Positions 52,193 to 61,203 are shown, numbered from the stretch's first letter. The stretch is DNA of 64,000 nucleotides from Streptomyces cylindrosporus (GCF_022698165.1 NZ_JALDAY010000001.1:62001-126000); one strand, 5' to 3'. Numbers and translations are program-made. The notes: generated from the sequence alone by a model not told the origin.

Positions 52193-52214
52193 GTTCACGC
52201 GCAGGTCATCCCCG
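52193..52214 (+). promoter_or_regulatory. PHO-box-like direct repeat upstream of the metallophosphoesterase
   Basis: Two adjacent 11-bp units, GTTCACGCGCA and GGTCATCCCCG, match the direct-repeat unit of Streptomyces PhoP sites (G-G/T-TCA-YYY-R-G/C-G) at 9 and 10 of 11 positions, and are phased exactly at 11 bp. They lie 89 bp upstream of a secreted phosphoesterase gene, the kind of target PhoP activates on phosphate starvation. Confidence 0.6.
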
Positions 52215-52302
52215 GTGCCAAGCATCCAGTACGAGCGGGAAGTTCGCGACAGCGACGACCCGCGACCACTGCCGACGCGTTCGCACTCGGGGAGATCGCG
52301 CC

Positions 52303-54063
52303 ATGTCGCGCATACGCTCTGTCGTCGCCGCCACCCCGGCGATCAACCGCCGTACCGTCCTCGCCGCCACCGGCGCCGCAGCCGTCTCCGCAGGCATCGG
52401 CTACGCCCTGCGGCCCACCGACAGCCAGGCCGCCACCACCGCCGGCGAGGCCCACGAGGCCACCGTGGCGCACTCCCGCCAGGTCGAGTCGGCCCCGCTC
52501 GCGCCGTACACCAAGGGCACCACCCTCGCCACGGTCGCCGCCCCGCGCACCAGCGCGCCGTACCGCCGCCTCGGCGACGGCCCCGGCTGGTCCCGCGTCG
52601 TGCGCAGCGAGCTCGCCGCCCCCAAGACGGGCCGCGCCGGCCGCCGTACCGCACTCGCGGCCTTCGTGCAGCTCACCGACCTTCACCTGATCGACGCCCA
52701 GCACCCGATGCGCCTGGAGTACCTGCGGGCCACCAACCCGCACTCCTGGCGCCCGCACGAGGCGCTGACCGTGCAGGGCGCCGTGTCCCTGGTCGAGCGG
52801 ATCAACGCCCTGCGCGGCGCCCCGGTCACCGGCTCCCCGCTCCACTTCGCCATGACCACCGGCGACAACACGGACAACAACGCCAAGTCCGAGCTGGAGT
52901 GGTTCCTGAAGATCATGAGCGGGGGGCGGATCCAGCCCAACTCCGGTGACCCCCGGCACTACGAAGGCGTCCAGAACAGCGGGCTCAAGCTGTACTGGCA
53001 GGCCGACTCCGCCGTCCGCGACGGCGACAAGCAGCTCGGCTTCCCGCACCTGAACGGCTTCCTCGCCGCCGCCATCCGCGAGGTCCGCAGCCCCGGCCTC
53101 AACCTGCCCTGGTACTCCACCGTCGGCAACCACGACGCCATGCCGCTCGGCTGCTACGGCCACGGCGACTCCTGGCTCGCCGAGTACGCCGTCGGCGGCC
53201 GGAAGCTGATGTCCGTCTCCGTGGCCGACTCGAAGAAGCTCCAGGCCCACATCAGCGCCGGCGACGACCCCAAGGGCCTCGCCTTCCGGGACTTCCTCAA
53301 GGCGCACAGCCGTGACATGCGCTCGGTCACGCCGGACGACAAGCGCGCCCCGTACACCCCGGCCGACTACCTCAAGGCCCACCTCGACCCGGCCTACCGC
53401 GGTGTCGGCCCCGTCGGCCACGGCTACTCCAGCGCCAACCTCGACGCGGGCACCCAGTACTACACCTTCCGCATCGCCGACGACGTCATCGGCATCAGCC
53501 TCGACACCACCGACCCGGGCGGCCACTACGAGGGCTCCATCGGCACCGCCCAGCTGAAGTGGCTCGACAAGCAGCTGCGGGACAACAAGGACTCGTACGC
53601 CATCGTCTTCAGCCACCACACCAGCAAGACGATGGACAACACCAGCCACCGCGACCCGGCCCACCCCGACGAGCGGCGACACGGCGGCGAGGAGGTGGTC
53701 GCCCTCCTCGGCAGCCACGCCAACGTCCTCGCCTGGGTGAACGGCCACATCCACCGCAACGACATCACCCCGCACTCGGCCCCCGACGGCCGCTCCTTCT
53801 GGGAGATCTCCACCGCCTCGCACGTGGACTACCCGCAGCTCGCGCGCGTCATCGAGATCGCCGACAACAAGGACGGCACGCTCTCCCTGTTCACCACCCT
53901 GGTCGAGTCCGCGGCCCCGCACCGCACCGACTTCTCCGACCTCACCCAGACGGGCCTCGCCGCCCTCTACCGGGAGCTCTCCTACAACGCCCCCGGCGCC
54001 AGCAAGGTCCTCGGCGGCGACGCCAACGACCGCAACACGGAACTGGTCCTCAAAAAGGGCTGA
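52303..54063 (+). CDS. Tat-exported metallophosphoesterase (TIGR03767-like)
   Basis: A 586-residue exported enzyme. The N-terminus has a twin-arginine signal (INRRTVLAATGAAAVSAG). The calcineurin-type metal motifs are in order: FVQLTDLHLIDAQHP, TTGDNTDNN, STVGNHDAMP, IVFSHHTSKTM and AWVNGHIHRND. It should hydrolyse phosphate esters outside the cell with two metal ions; the natural substrate is unknown. A GGGAG site precedes ATG 52303. The PHO-box-like repeat upstream suggests induction by phosphate limitation. A hairpin terminator follows. Confidence 0.9.
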   Translation: MSRIRSVVAATPAINRRTVLAATGAAAVSAGIGYALRPTDSQAATTAGEAHEATVAHSRQVESAPLAPYTKGTTLATVAAPRTSAPYRRLGDGPGWSRVVRSELAAPKTGRAGRRTALAAFVQLTDLHLIDAQHPMRLEYLRATNPHSWRPHEALTVQGAVSLVERINALRGAPVTGSPLHFAMTTGDNTDNNAKSELEWFLKIMSGGRIQPNSGDPRHYEGVQNSGLKLYWQADSAVRDGDKQLGFPHLNGFLAAAIREVRSPGLNLPWYSTVGNHDAMPLGCYGHGDSWLAEYAVGGRKLMSVSVADSKKLQAHISAGDDPKGLAFRDFLKAHSRDMRSVTPDDKRAPYTPADYLKAHLDPAYRGVGPVGHGYSSANLDAGTQYYTFRIADDVIGISLDTTDPGGHYEGSIGTAQLKWLDKQLRDNKDSYAIVFSHHTSKTMDNTSHRDPAHPDERRHGGEEVVALLGSHANVLAWVNGHIHRNDITPHSAPDGRSFWEISTASHVDYPQLARVIEIADNKDGTLSLFTTLVESAAPHRTDFSDLTQTGLAALYRELSYNAPGASKVLGGDANDRNTELVLKKG

Positions 54064-54074
54064 TTCCCGCTCAA

Positions 54075-54112
54075 CCGGCCCACAGCGCCTCAACCGCGGC
54101 GCTGTGGGCCGG
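54075..54112 (+). terminator. Hairpin terminator after the metallophosphoesterase gene
   Basis: A perfect 15-bp stem (CCGGCCCACAGCGCC with its complement) and an eight-base loop begin 12 bases after the stop codon. It separates this gene from the serine-hydrolase gene. Confidence 0.85.
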
Positions 54113-54181
54113 GTCTGTCCCCCCGACCGGCTCGCGACCATCGAGCCGTCCGAGCCATCAGGCCCAGGGGGAGACCAAGAC

Positions 54182-55324
54182 ATGAGCGGACATGTTCGTA
54201 CGATGCTGGTGGCGGCCACGGCCGTGGCGCTGTCGGCGGCCCTGGCGGGCCCTGCCCTCGCGGCCACGCCCGCCGGCGGCCACGACGCGACCCGGCGGGC
54301 CGTCGAGGCCGCCGTCAAGGACGGCGTCCCCGGGGTGACGGCGTCCGTGCGGGACGCGCACGGCACCTGGTCGACGACCGCCGGCGTGGGGAACATCCGG
54401 ACCGGCAAGTCCCGTTCGCCGTACGACCGTTACCGGATCGGCAGCATCACGAAGACCTTCGTGGCCACCGTGCTCCTGCAACTGGAGGCCGAGGGCCGGC
54501 TGTCGCTGGACGACACGGTGGAGAAGTGGCTGCCCGGCGCGGTCCACGGCCACGGCCACGACGGCAGCCGGATCACCCTCCGGCAACTCCTCGACCACAC
54601 CAGCGGCATCTTCAATTACACCGAGGACGACACATTCGTCAGCACGTATTTCGTCAAGGACAGCTTCTTCGAGCACCGTTACGACCGAAGGACCCCGCAG
54701 GACCTGCTGGCCATCGCCATGTCCCACGCGCCGGAGTTCGAACCGGGCACCTCCTACGGCTACTCCAACACCAACTACCTCCTGGCCGCGATGGTGATCG
54801 AAAAGGCCACGGGGAATTCGTACGGCGCGGAAATACGGCACCGGATCATCGAGCCCCTCCACCTGACCGGCACCTCGGTCCCCGGCACCCGGACCACGCT
54901 CCCGCGGCCCAGCAGCCGCGCCTACTCCAAGCTGGCGGAATCGACGACGGGACCGTCGTACGACGTCACCGAACTCAGCCCCACCATCGCCGCCGGGTCC
55001 GGCGACATGATCTCCGACAGCGCCGACCTGAACCGCTTCCTGTCGGCCCTGCTCAGGGGTGCCCTGCTGCCGCCGCGGCAGCTCAAGGAGATGAAGACCA
55101 CCGTCCCGGTGAAGGGCAACCCGAACGCCCGCTACGGCCTCGGCCTCGGGGACCGCACCCTGTCCTGCGGCGTCCACGTCTGGGGCCACGACGGCGGCAT
55201 CCACGGCTCCAACACGGTCGTCTCGGCGACGGCGGACGGCAGGCATTCCCTCGCGTTCAACTTCAACGGGGACTGGACGGGGGATGACAAGGCGGTGATG
55301 GAGGCGGAATTCTGCGGTAAATGA
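54182..55324 (+). CDS. Secreted beta-lactamase-fold serine hydrolase (D-Ala-D-Ala carboxypeptidase-like)
   Basis: A 380-residue exported protein with a Sec signal (MLVAATAVALSAALAGPALA). The class C fold motifs are complete: SITK (catalytic Ser and Lys, in YRIGSITKTFVA), YSN (YGYSNTNYLL) and HDG (VWGHDGGIHG). Such proteins act as DD-carboxypeptidases, esterases or lactamases; the sequence resembles the actinomycete D-Ala-D-Ala carboxypeptidase group. It is preceded by a GGGGGAG site. It appears monocistronic. Confidence 0.9.
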   Translation: MSGHVRTMLVAATAVALSAALAGPALAATPAGGHDATRRAVEAAVKDGVPGVTASVRDAHGTWSTTAGVGNIRTGKSRSPYDRYRIGSITKTFVATVLLQLEAEGRLSLDDTVEKWLPGAVHGHGHDGSRITLRQLLDHTSGIFNYTEDDTFVSTYFVKDSFFEHRYDRRTPQDLLAIAMSHAPEFEPGTSYGYSNTNYLLAAMVIEKATGNSYGAEIRHRIIEPLHLTGTSVPGTRTTLPRPSSRAYSKLAESTTGPSYDVTELSPTIAAGSGDMISDSADLNRFLSALLRGALLPPRQLKEMKTTVPVKGNPNARYGLGLGDRTLSCGVHVWGHDGGIHGSNTVVSATADGRHSLAFNFNGDWTGDDKAVMEAEFCGK

Positions 55325-55461
55325 CCGCCGGGTAGCGCCCGTAATCGAGGAGACTCCGACACGAAGCGCCGAGTTAATCCGTACGCAATATTCATGCCGC
55401 CTCATATCGGCTAACCCGCACTTCACGGGGATGGCTCGATTTGTGCAAGGCGGGTGGTCGT

Positions 55462-56670
55462 GTGCGTGCAAGGCGCGGACTGCACGTGCTCTCGGTCTAC
55501 GAGGGCTTCTTCTCCGGCGGGGCCCGGATCGTCCACAGCGATGTCGTACTGGGACTACAGGAGGGTGGCCAGCACCATCGCGTGCTGAGCATCCACAGCG
55601 AGGTGCACCGGGAGGCCACCCGGCAGCGCATGGAGAGCGACGCCTGCTACCGGTCGCTGACCGCGGCCGGGGTGGGTGTCGCTTCCCTGGGGAGGGTCTT
55701 CCCCGCAAGCGGTGATCCGGCCGTCTTCACCGGCCCGGAACTGGCCGATACCGCGCGGGCCACGGCCGACGCGGACGTCATCCTCTCCCTCAAGGAACAG
55801 CCCCTGCGGCTGCTCAACCAGTCGGGTCTGCCGCGCCGCCCGGTCGTGGTCTGCCTGCACCGCTCCGACCCGGAGAACCAGGGCAGCGCGCTCGACGAGC
55901 TCAAGGCGGCCATCGCCGACGGCACGGTCGTCGCGTGCGTGTGCTGCGCCGAGTCCACCCGGGCCGCCTACCAGGCCGCGGGCATCCCGGCCGAGCTGCT
56001 GCACGTCATCCCGAACGGCGTCGACCTGGAGCGGTTCCGCCCCGACCCGGCCCGCCGGCTGGCCCTGCGCACCTCCCTCGACATCCCCGCCGACGCCCCG
56101 GTGGTCGCCTTCGCCGCCCGCTACGACGCGATGAAGAACGTGCCGCTGTTCCTGCGCTCCGCCCGGGCCTGGCTCGACCGGGAGCCGGAGGGCCACGTCC
56201 TGATGTGCGGCGCCGGCATGACGGCCGCCAACCCGGGCCTGGACGCGGACATCGAGGCCGCGTTCGGGGCGGAGCAGGGGCCGGCGTCCCGCCTCCACCG
56301 CCTCGGCGTCCGCCACGACATGGAGCACGTCTACGCCGCCGCCGACGTGGTCGCCCTCACCTCCTCCTGGGGCGAGGCGGCCCCGCTGTGCCTGGTCGAG
56401 GGCATGATGTGCGGCGCGGTACCGGTGGCCACGGACGTCGGCGACAGCGCGGCGATCGTCGCGGGCCACGGCTTCGTCACCCCGCCGGACCCGGAGCTCA
56501 TCGCGTCGGCGTGGTCGGAGGCGGTCGCCTCCCGCACCGATCTCGCCCCCGCCCTGGAAGCAAGCCGCGAACGCTTCAGCCGTACGAGAATGATCGCGGC
56601 GTACGCGGCGCTGATCGACGGCATCCACATGGCGGCGGGAACGCGGCCTTCGCTCCCGGAACCGTTGTGA
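55462..56670 (+). CDS. Glycosyltransferase family 4-like protein
   Basis: About 402 residues. The GT-B fold is seen in the N-terminal donor/acceptor half (LSVYEGFFSGGARIVHSDVV) and the C-terminal half with VIPNGVDLERFRPD, VVAFAARYDAMKNVPLFLRS and the EAAPLCLVEGMMCGAVPVAT nucleotide-sugar motif. It probably transfers a sugar to a lipid, glycan or secondary metabolite acceptor. GTG 55462 is chosen for an AAGGCGGG site; a TTG at 55441 and GTG 55486 are alternatives. No other sugar-biosynthesis gene is adjacent. Confidence 0.85.
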   Translation: MRARRGLHVLSVYEGFFSGGARIVHSDVVLGLQEGGQHHRVLSIHSEVHREATRQRMESDACYRSLTAAGVGVASLGRVFPASGDPAVFTGPELADTARATADADVILSLKEQPLRLLNQSGLPRRPVVVCLHRSDPENQGSALDELKAAIADGTVVACVCCAESTRAAYQAAGIPAELLHVIPNGVDLERFRPDPARRLALRTSLDIPADAPVVAFAARYDAMKNVPLFLRSARAWLDREPEGHVLMCGAGMTAANPGLDADIEAAFGAEQGPASRLHRLGVRHDMEHVYAAADVVALTSSWGEAAPLCLVEGMMCGAVPVATDVGDSAAIVAGHGFVTPPDPELIASAWSEAVASRTDLAPALEASRERFSRTRMIAAYAALIDGIHMAAGTRPSLPEPL

Positions 56671-56721
56671 GGGGCGGGCGGCGGGGAGTCTGTCCCACAC
56701 CGCCTCCATCGCCCCGCCGTC

Positions 56722-56904
56722 CTATCCGAACGCGAGCTTGATCGACCACCCTCCGTCCGTGTTGCTGATGACCGTGACACCGCTTCCGAGGGCCTTGGCT
56801 CCACCGGCGTAGAACTTGACGCTGTTGTCGCTGGTGAGCGTCCAGATGTCGGGAATGCCGTCGCCGTTGACGTCCGGCGTGCCGTACAGCAGGGGCGCAG
56901 GCAT
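56722..56904 (-). pseudogene. C-terminal remnant of an FG-GAP/VCBS-repeat secreted protein
   Basis: On the minus strand, 60 codons ending in a stop at 56722 read LLYGTPDVNGDGIPDIWTLT, then SVKFYAGGAKALGSG and GGWSIKLAFG. This is the typical last repeat and C-terminus of Streptomyces FG-GAP repeat proteins (DxNGDGxPD calcium motif). The rest of the gene is missing: upstream of 56904 the frame runs into sequence that codes for an RHS-type protein on the other strand. It marks a rearrangement breakpoint. Confidence 0.65.
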
Positions 56905-59017
56905 GGCGGCCACGGTCCAGCCCGTGGCGTACAAGGACGGCGGCACGGCGAACGGCGCGGCGGTGGTCATCGCGGCCTGCACGGGCGCGGCCAACCAGCA
57001 GTGGACGTCGACCGACAGCAACACGCTGAAGCACGTCGCATCAGGAAAGTGCCTGGACGTACCGAGCTCCAACTCGGCGTCCGGCACCGACCTCCAGCTC
57101 TACACGTGCAACGGCACCGGTGCGCAGACCTGGGCCTTCAACGACAAGACGAACTACGTCTACGACGCCTCGGGCAACCGCCTGGTGGCCTCGACGGGCT
57201 CCTCCCACACGCTCTACCTGGACGGAATGGAGCTGTCGACCGACGCCAACGGGTCGACGTCGTACTGCCAGCGCTACTACGCACAGGCCGGCGCGCCCGC
57301 GGTCATGCGCTCGTCCACCCTGGGGTCGTCGAACTCGACCCTGATCGCGATGATCGCCGACCAGCACGGCACGACGACAGCCACGGTCAACCTCGCCTCG
57401 GGCCAGGCCGTGAAGCGCCAGCGCACCGACCCGTTCGGCGTCGAGCGAACCACGAGCGACACCTGGGCCACCCACCGCGGCTACATCGGTGGAGCCGACG
57501 ACAACACAACAGGCCTGACCCATCTGGGAGCGAGGGAGTACGACCCGGAAACGGGCCGCTTCATCTCCGCCGACCCGCTCCTCGACATCGCCGACCCGGC
57601 GTTGATGAACGGCTACGCATACAGCAACAACAGCCCGGTGAGCCATTCGGATCCGAGTGGGCTGATGTTCCTGGGCGACAGCGTCGGAAGCACCCCCACC
57701 ACGGTCGGCTGCCCCAGTGTGACCAACCCGGCCTGCCCCGAGTACGGGAGCGGCGGCTCGGGCACCGGCACCGGCTCCAGCTCGGACACCCAGACCGTCA
57801 CCGTCACCGTGACCAGGACCGTCACGACGACGAAGCCGCCCTCCGACTGCGACTGGAAGTGCAAGCTCGGCAACTGGTGGGAGGCCAACAAGGTCGAGAT
57901 CGTCAGCTTCACCACCGAGGTCGTGGTGGGTGCGGCCTGTTACGGCACGGCGGCTGTCACCGGTACGGCGACGGGCGGTGCGGGCTACGCCCTCGCGGCC
58001 GGCTGCGGCGCGATCGCCGGCGCGGCCGGGGCGGGCGTCCGCAACGCCATGGACTCCGACGCCGACCACAGCATCGGCGGTCAGCTGGCCGACCAGGCCG
58101 AGGGTGCGCTGTGGGGCGCGGCAGGCGGCGTGGCAGGCGAAGGCGCCGGACGGCTGCTGCAGAAGGGCGCGAACGCCCTCGCGGGCAAGTTGCTCGGCAG
58201 CAAGGCTGCTGCCACCAGTGCCGGAGGATCCGTCAACTGCTTCCTCGCGGGCACCAAGGTCCTGCTGGCGGACGGCTCGTCGAAGAACATCGAGGACATC
58301 GAACTCGGTGACGAGGTCCTGTCCACGGACCCGGACACGGGGGAGACCAACTCCCAGCCGGTCACAGCACTGATCAGCACCGAGACGGACAAGCACCTCA
58401 ACGAGCTGTCCATCGAGGGCCCGACCGGCACCCACAAGATCACCGCCACCGCGGAGCACCCGTTCTGGGTCCCCTCAACAGGGGAGTGGATCAAGGCCGG
58501 CGATCTGAAGCCGGGGATGACCCTGCTGGCAGCCGACGGCAGCACGGCGAAGATCAAGGGCAACCGGGCCTATGCGGATCATGTCCGGACGTACAACCTC
58601 ACGGTGGCCGCGCAGCACACGTACTACGTGCTGGCAGGGTCGCAGGCGGTTCTCGTTCACAATACTTGCAAGACCGTGGCAGAGAATGATGCCGGACGCT
58701 TTGGTGATCTCAATCCAGGTCCAGTAGGCGACGGCCTGGAAGCCCATCACATGCCGCAAGACGGCCTTGGATTCCTTTCCAGGAACGAGGGCGGAGCCAT
58801 CGTAATGAAGCAGGGTGATCATGCGCTGACAAGGACGTATAAGTCGCGCGGACGTGCTACTAAGGCAGCTGAGAGCGGTCTGCCGTTCCGCACCGTCCTT
58901 GCTCGGGATATTTGGGACATGCGCCGAATAGGCCAGCAGCAGTACGGAGATCCAGGCTATTTCAATCCAGGAATTAAAGGACTGCTTGGGTATTATCGAA
59001 AGATAGGGATGCTGTAA
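56903..59017 (+). CDS. Orphan RHS C-terminal tip: lectin, RHS core, Hint domain and nuclease-like toxin
   Basis: The open frame (about 704 codons from ATG 56903) looks like the 3' part of a much larger RHS polymorphic toxin gene. Parts in order: ricin-type lectin fragment (GAANQQWTS, GKCLDV, GTGAQTWAF), RHS core end (LGAREYDPETGRFISADPLL), hydrophobic Ala/Gly segment, Hint autoprocessing domain from Cys at 58238 (CFLAGTKVLLADGS) to VLVHN at 58663, and a 117-residue tip. The tip has EAHHMPQDGLGF and GDHALTRTYKSRGR, resembling HH/HNH-type nuclease toxins. Hint would release the tip by self-cleavage. There is no signal peptide, no ribosome site and the RHS repeats are missing, so it may be silent and act only as a recombination donor. 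Confidence 0.8.
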   Translation: MAATVQPVAYKDGGTANGAAVVIAACTGAANQQWTSTDSNTLKHVASGKCLDVPSSNSASGTDLQLYTCNGTGAQTWAFNDKTNYVYDASGNRLVASTGSSHTLYLDGMELSTDANGSTSYCQRYYAQAGAPAVMRSSTLGSSNSTLIAMIADQHGTTTATVNLASGQAVKRQRTDPFGVERTTSDTWATHRGYIGGADDNTTGLTHLGAREYDPETGRFISADPLLDIADPALMNGYAYSNNSPVSHSDPSGLMFLGDSVGSTPTTVGCPSVTNPACPEYGSGGSGTGTGSSSDTQTVTVTVTRTVTTTKPPSDCDWKCKLGNWWEANKVEIVSFTTEVVVGAACYGTAAVTGTATGGAGYALAAGCGAIAGAAGAGVRNAMDSDADHSIGGQLADQAEGALWGAAGGVAGEGAGRLLQKGANALAGKLLGSKAAATSAGGSVNCFLAGTKVLLADGSSKNIEDIELGDEVLSTDPDTGETNSQPVTALISTETDKHLNELSIEGPTGTHKITATAEHPFWVPSTGEWIKAGDLKPGMTLLAADGSTAKIKGNRAYADHVRTYNLTVAAQHTYYVLAGSQAVLVHNTCKTVAENDAGRFGDLNPGPVGDGLEAHHMPQDGLGFLSRNEGGAIVMKQGDHALTRTYKSRGRATKAAESGLPFRTVLARDIWDMRRIGQQQYGDPGYFNPGIKGLLGYYRKIGML

Positions 59018-59053
59018 GGGTATGCTCATATCGGACTCTGCTATGGTGGCGTT

Positions 59054-59635
59054 ATGCGAGATTCTAGTAATTTGTTGCAGCGTATAGAAGAAGACGAGGA
59101 GCTCGCGGCGCTTCTGGGGGATGCGTTCGAGTTTGACGTCAGACGCAAGGCCGGTGATGAGTCTGCAAGGCTGGCCTCCGGGCTTCCGATCGAAGCCGTT
59201 GCTGGAGACTTTACGGGTGGGATGTTCTATCTGTGCGGCACCGGGGCGTCTGCTCGCCCGATGCTGTATGCAAGCTCGGAAGGTGATGCTGGAATTATCG
59301 CCACCGACTTGAGGGAGGCTCTGGGATTGGTGGTGGGTTTTCCGTACTGGAGAGACTGTCTGAAGTATTCTGCGGGCGGGGACCTTGCCGCCATGGAATC
59401 GGCAACAGGCTTTCTGTGTCGGGATTTGGTGGCGAATTGGCCCGCAGTAGGTGCTGAGCAGTCACGGGTTGCTGAAGCACTTGGTCTGGCCCTCGCCCCT
59501 CCCTTGGCTCTTACTGTCCGGTTGTATGAGGGCGTCAAGAGTGCGGGTCCGGGTTTCGCTTTTAGCGATGATACGGGTGAGTATGGCAGCCTGTTTGGCC
59601 CGTTTCCGCCCAGCCGCAATCAGTCCTGGCGGTAA
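59054..59635 (+). CDS. Probable immunity protein for the adjacent RHS tip
   Basis: A 193-residue protein (RIEEDEELAALLGDAFEFDV, GGMFYLCGTGASARPMLYAS) without signal peptide or membrane helix, 36 bp after the toxin-tip stop on the same strand. It resembles the SUKH/SMI1-like cytoplasmic proteins that commonly follow RHS toxins in Streptomyces (medium confidence, from memory). Its codons are strikingly AT-rich: bases 59041-59100 hold 26 G or C of 60, against a norm near 42. This, with position, is the mark of a horizontally moved toxin/immunity pair. It would bind and block the nuclease tip. Confidence 0.7.
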   Translation: MRDSSNLLQRIEEDEELAALLGDAFEFDVRRKAGDESARLASGLPIEAVAGDFTGGMFYLCGTGASARPMLYASSEGDAGIIATDLREALGLVVGFPYWRDCLKYSAGGDLAAMESATGFLCRDLVANWPAVGAEQSRVAEALGLALAPPLALTVRLYEGVKSAGPGFAFSDDTGEYGSLFGPFPPSRNQSWR

Positions 59636-59705
59636 CTTGCGAAATTTGGTGCGGGATTCTTGAATCTAGTGGTCGAGCAAATTTTTAGTCGATTGGTTGA
59701 GGATC

Positions 59706-60176
59706 GTGACTTCGAATATTTCAAGAAAGGCTATTGAGCGGTCCCAGCGCTTCCTGGAGTCCGGCGAGCAGGTTCGCCGGGTGGTGTTCGCGCAAGGTGG
59801 GATCAATCCTTGGTTCCAGATCGCGTTCTTCGTGGCAGGGGCAATCGGGCTGAGGGTCGTTCTCGCTGCGGTTGGGATGGCGGGCAACGCAGGGCTTTTC
59901 GGGGGCGCCTTGGGCGGGCTCGCCGGGGCGCTTCTCGCCAACGCGTTCATCAGCCGGCGTGTGGTGCTCGTGACCGATCAGGCGACGGTCGTGCTGGAGT
60001 ACGGCCGTTTCGGCGGTGTGAAGCCGACGCGGGTGCTCGCGCGGTTGCCGCAGGGGACGCCGATCGGCCCGATGTCCGGTACCTGGGCTCAGATCGAGCT
60101 GGCCGGTGAGCGGCTGTGGGTGCACAAGAAGTGGCACGGGGACGCGGCGGCGTTCGTGCCTGCGCGGCTCGGGTAG
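59706..60176 (+). CDS. Small membrane protein with basic C-terminal domain
   Basis: A 156-residue protein with two helices (about 36-57 and 63-82: WFQIAFFVAGAIGLRVVLAA, GGALGGLAGALLANAF) and an 70-residue cytoplasmic C-terminus (LVTDQATVVLEYGRFGGVKP, WVHKKWHGDAAAF). GTG 59706 follows a GAGG; TTG 59697 is the alternative. It is directly downstream of the immunity gene. It could be a second immunity-like or an unrelated host gene. No family recognised. Confidence 0.65.
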   Translation: MTSNISRKAIERSQRFLESGEQVRRVVFAQGGINPWFQIAFFVAGAIGLRVVLAAVGMAGNAGLFGGALGGLAGALLANAFISRRVVLVTDQATVVLEYGRFGGVKPTRVLARLPQGTPIGPMSGTWAQIELAGERLWVHKKWHGDAAAFVPARLG

Positions 60177-60261
60177 GGCCGGCGAATCGTCAAGTTGTAG
60201 GTGACGAGCGCCCGTTGGGGGCGTTCTGACCTGTGGGTGAGCAAGAGTCAGGGAGGGGCGC

Positions 60262-61005
60262 GTGGCCCGGAACATATGGGTGCGTGCGGCAGCCGCGTTT
60301 GTGGTGTTGGCGTTTGCGGCTGGGTGTGGTTCGGGCGGGGAGAAGCAGCCCGACGGGGCGGAGAGTTCGGCTGTGGCGGAATCGGGTTCCGCCTCCGCGT
60401 CGGCAAGTCCCGGGGTCGGTTCCGAAGGCGTGTCGCTCACGAAAGACCAGTTGACCAAGGCCCTGCTCGATCAAGGGGACTTGAAGGGCTACTCGGTCGA
60501 GGCCCTCTCGGTTCCCGACTTCGGGGACATCCCCATCGATGTCGGCGATGATGTCTGCGCCGCCGTCATCCTGATGTCGATGTTCAACGTGAGCGCCGAA
60601 CCCGAGGCGAGGGTGGGCCGGACCGCGTACGCCGCGTCCGGCGACGGAGACGTGGCGGGGAGCAGCGTCGTACTCAACTCCTACCAGGGCGTGGACGCCG
60701 AGCAGGGTATGGCGGACCTGCGGAAATCCGTGGACGGGTGCCCCGGTGGCTTCGAGATCAGCGACGACCTCAAGGCCACCGCGGTGAAGTCTCTGAAGGC
60801 CCCGGACGCCGGTGACGAGGCGGTGGCCTTCCGGCTGGATGGCGGCATCCTCGGCGCGGACACCCCAACCGCGTACACAGTCGTCCGGTCCGGTACGACC
60901 CTTGCCGTCTTCTTCAACCCTTCCTTGACCGACTCCGGGACCGTCACGGTGCCGGTCAAGGTCGTCGAGGCGCAGGTCGCCAAGTTGGAGAAGGTCGCGG
61001 GCTGA
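60262..61005 (+). CDS. Putative lipoprotein
   Basis: A 247-residue exported lipoprotein: signal VRAAAAFVVLAFAAGC with lipobox FAAGC, then a Ser/Ala-rich spacer (residues 25-60) and a compact mature domain with two Cys residues (DDVCAAVIL and DGCPGGFEI) that may form a disulphide. It resembles the small sensor-type lipoproteins common in Streptomyces, but no specific family was recognised. A GGGAGGGGC site precedes GTG 60262. Confidence 0.8.
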   Translation: MARNIWVRAAAAFVVLAFAAGCGSGGEKQPDGAESSAVAESGSASASASPGVGSEGVSLTKDQLTKALLDQGDLKGYSVEALSVPDFGDIPIDVGDDVCAAVILMSMFNVSAEPEARVGRTAYAASGDGDVAGSSVVLNSYQGVDAEQGMADLRKSVDGCPGGFEISDDLKATAVKSLKAPDAGDEAVAFRLDGGILGADTPTAYTVVRSGTTLAVFFNPSLTDSGTVTVPVKVVEAQVAKLEKVAG

Positions 61006-61008
61006 TTC

Positions 61009-61200
61009 TTAGGCCTTGAGGTGGGTGAGGAAGGGGATCCACGCGGTCGGGGGGAGGAGGAGGGCGGGGCCGGTGGGGTTCTTGGAGTCGCGGACGGCTA
61101 TGGCGGGTGGGAAGTGGGCGGCCTCTACGCAGTTCTGGCCCGCGTCACTGTAGGAGGACTTGAACCAGGCGAGTTCGGGTGCGGTGGGGTGCGTGGGCAT
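61009..61200 (-). CDS. DUF397 family protein
   Basis: A 63-residue protein matching DUF397: LAWFKSSYSDAGQNCVEAAH, then VAVRDSKNPTGPALLLPPTAW-type motif (here AIAVRDSKNPTGPALLL). DUF397 proteins are encoded next to XRE/DUF5753 regulators in Streptomyces and are thought to antagonise them, as in the abaA/whiJ-type systems. It starts three bases after the regulator's stop, so the two are coupled. Confidence 0.93.
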   Translation of the reverse strand: MPTHPTAPELAWFKSSYSDAGQNCVEAAHFPPAIAVRDSKNPTGPALLLPPTAWIPFLTHLKA

Positions 61201-61203
61201 CGT

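Noticed and set aside
56671..60176. Insertion sequence, integron or prophage carrying the toxin island
   Set aside because: No transposase, integrase, terminal inverted repeats or attachment-site duplication could be found around the RHS tip.
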